DNA of 31,086 bases, from positions 1 to 31,086 of the IMG/VR virus record IMGVR_UViG_3300006919_000253; one strand, written 5' to 3'. Position 1 is the first letter of the stretch. Each line of letters starts with the position of its first letter. Origin of the DNA: a virus. A program made the translations under genes and the position numbers. This document shows positions 8,178 to 13,949 of this stretch, piece by piece. The notes beneath the pieces were generated by a model. The model was not told the origin of the DNA. It was given only the letters and a program-made list of their open reading frames with translations, and did not search any database.

Positions 8178-8188
8178 GTTTTTTAAGG

Positions 8189-8196
8189 ATATTTAT
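8189..8196 (+). promoter_or_regulatory. Candidate late-promoter octamer upstream of the OmpA-like gene
   Basis: ATATTTAT followed by TAATAAAA, ending 14 bases before the ATG at 8211 and directly after the sheath terminator, which is where a new transcript would be expected to start. Confidence 0.55.
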
Positions 8197-8210
8197 TAAT
8201 AAAAGACAAT

Positions 8211-9344
8211 ATGCGTAAGAAAGTATTAATTAGTGAACACCAATTATCAGCATTAGTTGAGTATATAAAAGAAAACGAAGACCAAATAATAATTAGAGAA
8301 GAATTATTAGAAGAAGGTATCAAAACTTGGGTTTTGGGTGCAGCTCTTGCATTGGGATTAAACATTGGTAACGCTCAAGAGAAAGGTGACATCATATTGC
8401 AAAACGATAGCATTAGAAATCAAATAGAAAAGACATTACAAAACGATGAAGGTATTGAAGATTTGGCTAGTGAACTTAGAGTTGATGCTGACCAACTTAA
8501 ATCATATATGGTAAAAAATGCCGAGCAAATTAATAATACTTTTGATAACTACGATAAAAAGAAAAATTTAAATATTAATGTTAAACAGGGTGATAAAAAG
8601 TATAGTATCAAAGCCATGCTTAATAAATTTAAACTTAACGGTTATGCAATCACAAATATTGAAACAATATATGATACTATAGTTAATTATCCAGAAGCGC
8701 CAGTCGTAATGTCTGATACTTTATCTCTAATGATACCATCAATAGAAAAACATGATACTTTTAACCATAAATTACCAACAGAAACTGTTGAAAACATACA
8801 AAATTTATTAAAAACAATAAAAGAAAGTGGTGGTAATGTAACTTCTATAACTATAAGGTCTAAAACTGACGCTGAGAGAGTTCCTAGTTATATAAGTGAC
8901 GATGACCCTACTGGTAACTATACGTTAGCTAAAAAACGTGCTGAGGAAGCTATTAAAGCTATTAAAGGGTCTGGTATAGACCTTGGTGGTGTTAGTATGC
9001 AGATTGATGATAGTAGCGCTGTTAATAGTGGTCTTAATCAAGATTCTAAAGAATTAAAGATAGCTCAAGACGAATTTAATAAGGATAGAAGTGGTTCTAG
9101 AGAAAAATATAGTGATGATAGAGGAGTTGATATAGTAATAAACTACGAATATAACTCAAAAAAAGCTGATGATTCTAATCCAGAAGTTATTGTAGAAAAA
9201 ATTGTAAACATATCTTATGTTAAAGCTTATGTTTATAAAAAAACAAGTAATAAATATAAAGGTGGTGGTAGCATTACTTTTAATAAAGATAAATGCAAGG
9301 TTAAAATAGGTAAGATTGATACCCTTAAGTGCCCTACTTGGTAG
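8211..9344 (+). CDS. Divergent OmpA-like-domain phage protein, possible internal or tail-associated protein
   Basis: 377 aa. It begins with VLISEHQLSALVE (residues 5-17), a motif also seen twice at the start of the 566-aa gene at 12249. A hydrophobic stretch follows at about 39-55 (TWVLGAALALGLNIGNA), which could be a membrane segment or a buried helix. Residues about 175-275 resemble an OmpA/MotB peptidoglycan-binding fold: a helix (VENIQNLLKTIKESG), a strand (VTSITIRSKTDAE) and the closing NYTLAKKRAEEAIKAIKGSGI, which resembles the N-x-x-L-(S/A)-x-x-R-A helix. The usual G-H-T-D is replaced by S-K-T-D. The gene has its own candidate promoter and ends 3 bases from the convergent CAP-like gene. 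Role unknown; peptidoglycan contact during entry or lysis is an inference. Confidence 0.65.
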   Translation: MRKKVLISEHQLSALVEYIKENEDQIIIREELLEEGIKTWVLGAALALGLNIGNAQEKGDIILQNDSIRNQIEKTLQNDEGIEDLASELRVDADQLKSYMVKNAEQINNTFDNYDKKKNLNINVKQGDKKYSIKAMLNKFKLNGYAITNIETIYDTIVNYPEAPVVMSDTLSLMIPSIEKHDTFNHKLPTETVENIQNLLKTIKESGGNVTSITIRSKTDAERVPSYISDDDPTGNYTLAKKRAEEAIKAIKGSGIDLGGVSMQIDDSSAVNSGLNQDSKELKIAQDEFNKDRSGSREKYSDDRGVDIVINYEYNSKKADDSNPEVIVEKIVNISYVKAYVYKKTSNKYKGGGSITFNKDKCKVKIGKIDTLKCPTW

Positions 9345-9347
9345 TAT

Positions 9348-10010
9348 TTATTCACCGAAATTTTGAACACAAACCTTTTCGCTAATATATACTGAAATAT
9401 ACTTTTTATTTGGGTCTAGTAGATTTTTTCTATGACCTCTTGACTCTATAAATGAATCAATTAATAAATCTAATATTAATTTACTAAAATCTTTATTTTG
9501 GTATTCCGTAATACTCATTTTTATAACATTCTCAGTAACTATTTTTTTTGTTTTTTCAAATCTTTGATACACTCTTTCACCATTTGGTCCAAAGTGTCCA
9601 ATAGTATTGGTGCTATCTAAAAAAACGCCATGACTATCAGTTATTAAGTTCATATTATGATTATAAGTTAATTTATTTAGTGGTTCCGTATTTTTTAAAA
9701 CATTAATTAGTTCTTCAGCTGTTTTAATTTTAATATTAATCACATCTATTCCACTATAACTTTTTTCAGACACCATATTATTATATTTATCCATATTACC
9801 AGTATTTGCAGATATTGCAACAACTTGAGAATTACTAATAAGTCTTATGACTTTTTTTTGTGAATAAATGTATTTATCTACTAATGGTATGTAAGATTTA
9901 GGATTCTCTCTTAAATTATTTATTTGGTTAATCATAATACTATCTAATTCAGATTGTGAAAATGAAGTAAATGATGATATAAATAATGTTATTATTAAAA
10001 AAAATTTCAT
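9348..10010 (-). CDS. Secreted CAP/SCP-like (YkwD-type) protein on the opposite strand
   Basis: 220 aa. The N-terminus is a clear signal peptide: MK, hydrophobic FFLIITLFISSF, then a polar cleavage zone around TSFSQ (15-19). The mature part begins with IMINQINNLRENPKSYIPL, the opening helix of bacterial CAP domains. LTYNHNMNLITDSHGVF (114-130, His127) follows, then IGHFGPNGERVYQRF (137-151, His139), TENV (Glu160-Asn161) and ESRGHRKNLLDP (189-200, His193). This order of H, E-N and GHR matches the CAP/PR-1 cavity motifs. CAP proteins are secreted in all domains of life, and bacterial YkwD types are of uncertain function. The gene stands alone on the minus strand inside the late module, so it looks like a separately expressed cargo gene that could modify the host surface or periplasm. 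No convincing promoter was identified for it. Confidence 0.8.
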   Translation of the reverse strand: MKFFLIITLFISSFTSFSQSELDSIMINQINNLRENPKSYIPLVDKYIYSQKKVIRLISNSQVVAISANTGNMDKYNNMVSEKSYSGIDVINIKIKTAEELINVLKNTEPLNKLTYNHNMNLITDSHGVFLDSTNTIGHFGPNGERVYQRFEKTKKIVTENVIKMSITEYQNKDFSKLILDLLIDSFIESRGHRKNLLDPNKKYISVYISEKVCVQNFGE

Positions 10011-10088
10011 ATTTAATATTTTATTATGCTAATATAAGAATAATATTTAAATTAAACAAATAAAATATACTTTTTTTGTATTTAGCTA

Positions 10089-10096
10089 ATATTTAT
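10089..10096 (+). promoter_or_regulatory. Upstream copy of the late-promoter octamer before the tail tube gene
   Basis: ATATTTAT at 96 bases before the tube ATG. Its downstream flank (TAGTACAT) lacks the usual A-rich run, so it is the weakest of the exact copies. A second copy lies at 10147. Confidence 0.3.
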
Positions 10097-10146
10097 TAGT
10101 ACATGTGGTTTTAGAAGACAATTTTTTAAAAAAAACTAAAACTCAC

Positions 10147-10154
10147 ATATTTAT
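10147..10154 (+). promoter_or_regulatory. Candidate late-promoter octamer upstream of the tail tube gene
   Basis: ATATTTAT followed by AATTAAAA, nearly the same 16 bases as before the gene at 3641. It ends 38 bases before the tube ATG. Confidence 0.55.
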
Positions 10155-10192
10155 AATTAAAACAATAAAGAAAATTTTAAAACTTATACAAC

Positions 10193-10681
10193 ATGGCTGA
10201 TTTATTAATGAAAATGCCCGTACCTTACGAACCAAAGAAAAAGAATAGGTTCCTTTTAAGGTTTCCAGCGGATTTAGGTATTCAAGAGTGGTGGTTAGCT
10301 TCTGCCTCTAGACCATCTATCACACAAAACGAAGTTGAGATTCCTTTTCTTAACACATCTACTTGGGTAATTGGTAGGTTTAACTGGGAATCAATTTCAG
10401 TTACATTTAGAGACCCTATTGGTCCTTCTGCTTCTCAAGCTATTATGGAGTGGGTTCGTTTACAATCAGAGTCTATTACTGGTAGACAAGGTTATGCTGC
10501 TGGTTATAAGAAAGATGTTGAATTAGAAATGCTTGACCCAACTGGTGTAGTTATTGAAAAGTGGGTTCTTCAAGGAACAATGCTTACAAATGTTAACTTT
10601 GGTGACTTATCAATGGATGATGACGCTATCGCTGACATCACTGCCGATTTGAGATTTGATAGAGCAATTTTATTATTCTAA
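10193..10681 (+). CDS. Tail tube protein (T4 gp19-like)
   Basis: 162 aa, essentially the length of T4 gp19. It opens with MADLLMKMPVPYEPKKKNRFLLRFP, where N-R-F and the following strand are typical of the tube fold, and continues with FLNTSTWVIGRFNWESISVTFRDPIG, the tail-tube beta-sandwich signature. It ends with an acidic section and DITADLRFDRAILLF. Subunits stack as hexameric rings to form the inner tail tube on which the sheath polymerises. It sits between candidate late promoters and a perfect-palindrome terminator, so it is an independent high-expression unit like the sheath. There is no Shine-Dalgarno sequence before the ATG. Confidence 0.93.
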   Translation: MADLLMKMPVPYEPKKKNRFLLRFPADLGIQEWWLASASRPSITQNEVEIPFLNTSTWVIGRFNWESISVTFRDPIGPSASQAIMEWVRLQSESITGRQGYAAGYKKDVELEMLDPTGVVIEKWVLQGTMLTNVNFGDLSMDDDAIADITADLRFDRAILLF

Positions 10682-10709
10682 TAATCAATAAAAAATTATA
10701 TAAAACTAT

Positions 10710-10735
10710 AAAAAGACCTCATATGAGGTCTTTTT
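10710..10735. terminator. Strong (bidirectional-type) intrinsic terminator after the tail tube gene
   Basis: A perfect 26-base palindrome: 13-base arms of aaaaagacctcat and its inverse, flanked by A on the left and T on the right. It can therefore terminate in both directions. Confidence 0.9.
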
Positions 10736-10758
10736 GTGTTTTAAAAACTTTACTTATG

Positions 10759-10766
10759 ATATTTAT
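10759..10766 (+). promoter_or_regulatory. Candidate late-promoter octamer upstream of the gp26-like gene
   Basis: ATATTTAT ending 43 bases before the ATG at 10810 and just downstream of the tube terminator. The following flank is TTAGTAGA, a weaker match than most. Confidence 0.45.
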
Positions 10767-10809
10767 TTAGTAGATTAGAAAATATAATAGTTTTAAAATT
10801 TAATTAAAT

Positions 10810-11940
10810 ATGAGTGATAAAAGACCTAATGTGTTTCCTACACAAGAACAAATCTCACAAGCAAACGAAACTGGTGAAAAAATTGCAAATCAATTAGCCG
10901 AACAAGAAAATGTTCAACAAGTATACGGTTCTGAACAAGAGCAGAAAGCTGCTGAAGAAATGAGGAGGAGAACTGAAGAGCAAATAAAAATGAGAGAAGA
11001 GCAATTAAGGAAAAATGAAGAGATTGCTAGACAAATGGATGAGAGAAGAAGTAGACAATCTAAAGAAACTCTACCATATGTTCAGCAACCAGTTAAATCT
11101 GAACCACCTAATGTTCCACCTGTTGACCCTCCTAATTTTAATAATAACGACAACTCTGATGATAAACCTAAAAAGGTTGACGATAGTTATATAAGAAGTA
11201 TTAGTCAACCTCAAATGAATCAACCATTTGACGTTATACCATTACCTTCAGAAGGTAAATTATATCCTAGAAGAAACAAAACAGTAAAGGTTTCATTTAT
11301 GACTACTGCTGATGAGAATATTCTTACATCACCAAACTTAATGGAAAGTGGTGAATTTTTAGAAATACTAATTAATAGAAAACTACTTGAACCAGATTTA
11401 AGATATAAAGATTTATTACCAGGTGATAGAAATGCTATTATGATTTGGCTTAGAGCTACTGGTTACGGTGAAATGTATCCTATATTAGTTTATGATGAGA
11501 AAGAAGAAGTTTTTGAAACTGAGGTTAATCTATCAGACTTAAAACAAATACCATTAAATGTTGAGCCTAATTCTGAAGGGATGTTTGATTTTCAATTACC
11601 AATATCAAAATCTAATATAGTATTTAAAATGTTAACAGTTGGTGAACTGGAAGAGCTAGGAAAGAAGGTTGAAGCTACTAAAGATTTACCTGTTAATGAA
11701 GAAGCTACGTTAATATTAGAAGCTCAAATTGTAGCTGTTGACGGAAATAGAGACAGAGATTTTATTAAAAACTTTGTTAGAAATATGAGAGTGGGTGATG
11801 CCCAAAAATTAAGAGATTACTTTGATAAAATTGAGTGCGGTGTTGATATGAACCTAACAGTTAGGACTCCTGGAGGTGGGTCCGTTGAAACGTTTCTTCC
11901 CTTTACACCAAAGTTTTTTTGGCCTAACTCAGAAATATAA
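10810..11940 (+). CDS. T4 gp26-like baseplate hub / tail-assembly protein
   Basis: 376 aa. Residues 1 to about 130 are a charged Q/E/R-rich helix (for example EEMRRRTEEQIKMREEQLRK) and a Pro-rich linker. From about 140 the domain matches the T4 gp26-type baseplate family: FDVIPLPSEGKLYP, VSFMTTADENILTSPNLMESG, LLPGDRNAIMIWLRATGYG, then VAVDGNRDRDFIKNFV and the C-terminal TFLPFTPKFFWP. It lies between the tube and tape-measure genes, the position held by the lambda G/GT tape-measure chaperones. The last codons contain a run of seven T after which a downstream frame continues (see 11914-11921). The N-terminal coiled-coil extension is longer than in T4 gp26 (about 208 aa in total). Confidence 0.85.
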   Translation: MSDKRPNVFPTQEQISQANETGEKIANQLAEQENVQQVYGSEQEQKAAEEMRRRTEEQIKMREEQLRKNEEIARQMDERRSRQSKETLPYVQQPVKSEPPNVPPVDPPNFNNNDNSDDKPKKVDDSYIRSISQPQMNQPFDVIPLPSEGKLYPRRNKTVKVSFMTTADENILTSPNLMESGEFLEILINRKLLEPDLRYKDLLPGDRNAIMIWLRATGYGEMYPILVYDEKEEVFETEVNLSDLKQIPLNVEPNSEGMFDFQLPISKSNIVFKMLTVGELEELGKKVEATKDLPVNEEATLILEAQIVAVDGNRDRDFIKNFVRNMRVGDAQKLRDYFDKIECGVDMNLTVRTPGGGSVETFLPFTPKFFWPNSEI

Positions 11941-12193
11941 AGAATCTCTTTTAGAAGAAATATATGTTTGTATAAAACACTTAGGAATGACGTATCAAGA
12001 TGTGTTATCCGCACCAACATACGAAAGAAGATACTACCTAAGTAGTCTTATAAATGAACATAAGAAAAAAGAAGAGTTATATGATGAAAGAATGTCAGAA
12101 AGTAAAAATAGTAATGCTAGAGGTAGCAGAACTAGTAGGGTAAGTGGGGACCAATTAAAATCAAAAATAAAGAGTGGAGAGATACCTAGCTAA
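11876..12193 (+). CDS. Downstream chaperone-like ORF, probably expressed as a frameshift extension of the gp26-like protein
   Basis: The open frame from ATG 11876 encodes 105 aa. Its first 15 residues lie wholly over the end of the gp26-like gene and look like a frame shadow. The part that resembles a real protein starts at the overlap: GLTQKYKESLLEEIYVCIKHLG, then MTYQDVLSAPTYERRYYLSSL and INEHKKKEEL. I recall small T4-like phage proteins with this plan (F-F-G-L-x-x-x-Y, Y-x-D-V, P-x-x-x-R). The frame is +1 relative to the gene before it. Ribosome slippage at 11914-11921 would give a fusion of about 460 aa (370 + 90). Independent initiation at 11876 cannot be excluded. The C-terminal 25 residues are polar and low-complexity. 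A terminator hairpin includes the stop codon. Confidence 0.7.
   Translation: MGPLKRFFPLHQSFFGLTQKYKESLLEEIYVCIKHLGMTYQDVLSAPTYERRYYLSSLINEHKKKEELYDERMSESKNSNARGSRTSRVSGDQLKSKIKSGEIPS
11914..11921 (+). other. Candidate programmed frameshift site (T7-G slippery run)
   Basis: Frame of the gp26-like gene: AAG TTT TTT TGG. After pairing with TTT the P-site tRNA can re-pair with TTT by moving +1 (or by moving back 2), and decoding then continues GGC CTA ACT in the downstream frame. A -1 slip would reach a stop within three codons, so only +1 or -2 is productive. Seven codons separate the run from the zero-frame stop. Confidence 0.55.
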
Positions 12194-12211
12194 TTTTAGT
12201 TAGGTATTTTT
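12182..12211 (+). terminator. Intrinsic terminator after the frameshift ORF
   Basis: atacctagct pairs with agttaggtat (10 bp with one G-U, loop aatttt) and is followed by a T tract. The stop codon at 12191-12193 lies in the stem and loop. Confidence 0.75.
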
Positions 12212-12222
12212 CTATATACGTG

Positions 12223-12230
12223 ATATTTAT
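12223..12230 (+). promoter_or_regulatory. Candidate late-promoter octamer upstream of the 566-aa gene
   Basis: ATATTTAT followed by ATTAAAAG, ending 18 bases before the ATG at 12249 and a few bases after the terminator. Confidence 0.5.
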
Positions 12231-12248
12231 ATTAAAAGATACGTTAAA

Positions 12249-13949
12249 ATGAAGTTAATAATCACAGAGCATCAATATGAAAAACTTTTTAATAATAAAA
12301 AAAGAAAACTAATTGTTACTGAAAGTCAATACAGTAAAATATTATCAGAAGATAATGTTACAAAAGCACTTAATAATATTAAAGATGGTCAAGCTATAAA
12401 ATTAACTGACGCTAAAGGAAGTGAAATGTATTTCAAGGTTCTTGGTGTTTTAGATAATGCCATTACTGTTATTAATTGTAACCCAGGTAGTGTTTATGTT
12501 AACACATTCTTTCGTATACATAGAAATGATATTCAAAATGGTGATGTTGGATACACATCAAAAAATAGAAAGTATATAAAAATAGATGTTTTAGATAAAG
12601 AAACTGGTGGTAAATACAAAACACTTGATGATATTGAAAAAGCTAATAAAGCTAAAAAGCTCGATGATGCTGAATTTAAAAGATTATTTGAATTATTTAA
12701 TAAAGAAATACTAAAAATTAATCCTGGATTTATCGCTAATGATATATCTAAGAATAAAGATACTTGGAAGTCTAGTACTTTTAAAAATGTAAAATTAAGT
12801 GTATTTGATGATAGTGGTAGTGGTCTTAAGTGTAAGTTAAGTCCATCTTCAGAACCTAAATTTACTATTGATACTGGGTCTAAAAAAGATAAAGACGGTT
12901 TTGATGGAGGTGCTGAAGGTAAAGAAAATGATAAACAATTAATAATTAAAAATTTATTATCTTTTAAAAGAGATTCTGGAATTGTTTTTAATTTAAAAGG
13001 TGGTTCTAAACTATTCGGTATTGTTTTAGATAAAAAAGATAAAAAATCTATTTCAATAGAAGTGATGAATTTTGAAGGTTCTGTAGGAAAAGGTTTTGAA
13101 ATAGGTAATTTAATAAAATTTGAGTCTGACCCAAAGAATGTTAATGTAAGGGGAGAGGGTGAAGATGAATTATTTGATTTGAGATTTAAAGCATACGTTG
13201 GTGATTATGACCGAAAGACTAAAGACACTAAAACTAAAGATGTTTATTTAAAAAATATTATGGAAATAGACATTGCAAATGTAGAAGATAAAGATGGTGA
13301 TATAAAAGTTACCGATATGATTGAAAAAGAAATAGGTGAGTTGACTGATGAAGAAATGGATGAGTTAATTAAATCAATTACATCTGGTAATAAAAATGTT
13401 GTTAACGCAATGTGGAAAAAACCAAACTGGTTTTCAGAATTGCTTCTTTTATCTAAAGAGAGAGGTATTATACCAGCCGAAAGTAAATTAGGTGAAAAAA
13501 TACAGGGTGCATTATCAGAATTTTCTCAATTTAAAGAAAATAGTATTGGTACTGTAAGATTTAGTTCTTTAAGATTAGATGGTAATAAACTTCAAGAAGC
13601 ACTTAGTGAAATTAAAAATAGAGAAGATAAAAGTAAAAATTACAATAAACCAGGTAATCCAACTAAAAACGTTGCTTTTAAAACAATAGCTAAAATAAAT
13701 AATAGAGGTGACAATACACCAATGGTTGAAACTAATTTTAAAGATAAGATTGGAAAAGAAGAAAAATTATACTTTAGATTATATTTAGTTAAGAAGGTAA
13801 AAGAAACTGATAAAGTTTCTCAGTATGAATGTGAAGTGTACTATAAAACTAAGGAGAAGAGCGATAATATCAAATTAGGTGATGCTGTGCTTGATGTTGT
13901 AAGAAGAGATGAAAAGAAAGATAAGGATAAAAAAAAGGAGAATAAATAA
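12249..13949 (+). CDS. Unrecognised 566-aa Lys/Asp-rich structural-module protein with tandem N-terminal motif
   Basis: I do not recognise the family. The N-terminus has a tandem motif: KLIITEHQYEKLF (residues 2-14) and KLIVTESQYSKIL (20-32). A related motif starts the OmpA-like gene at 8211. I-x-E is the type of site cut by T4-like prohead proteases, so these could be targeting or processing sequences (inference). The rest is highly charged with many Lys and Asp (KKDKDGFDGG, VLDKKDKKSISIEV, the C-terminus KKDKDKKKENK) and alternating strands, without signal peptide or membrane segment. It is preceded by its own candidate late promoter. Its stop overlaps the tape-measure start in TAATG, and the AGGAG inside its last codons is one of the few Shine-Dalgarno-like sequences in the window. 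This coupling suggests a role in tail assembly or an association with the tape measure. Confidence 0.7.
   Translation: MKLIITEHQYEKLFNNKKRKLIVTESQYSKILSEDNVTKALNNIKDGQAIKLTDAKGSEMYFKVLGVLDNAITVINCNPGSVYVNTFFRIHRNDIQNGDVGYTSKNRKYIKIDVLDKETGGKYKTLDDIEKANKAKKLDDAEFKRLFELFNKEILKINPGFIANDISKNKDTWKSSTFKNVKLSVFDDSGSGLKCKLSPSSEPKFTIDTGSKKDKDGFDGGAEGKENDKQLIIKNLLSFKRDSGIVFNLKGGSKLFGIVLDKKDKKSISIEVMNFEGSVGKGFEIGNLIKFESDPKNVNVRGEGEDELFDLRFKAYVGDYDRKTKDTKTKDVYLKNIMEIDIANVEDKDGDIKVTDMIEKEIGELTDEEMDELIKSITSGNKNVVNAMWKKPNWFSELLLLSKERGIIPAESKLGEKIQGALSEFSQFKENSIGTVRFSSLRLDGNKLQEALSEIKNREDKSKNYNKPGNPTKNVAFKTIAKINNRGDNTPMVETNFKDKIGKEEKLYFRLYLVKKVKETDKVSQYECEVYYKTKEKSDNIKLGDAVLDVVRRDEKKDKDKKKENK

Noticed and set aside
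4974-9359. Both minus-strand genes end with the same bases (GGTGAATAA, encoding Gly-Glu-stop)
   Set aside because: Only nine bases are shared, with no further similarity on either side. Coincidence is likely in AT-rich coding DNA.
9783-9790. An extra exact ATATTTAT on the plus strand
   Set aside because: It lies inside the minus-strand CAP gene, far from a plus-strand start, so it is treated as background for the motif.
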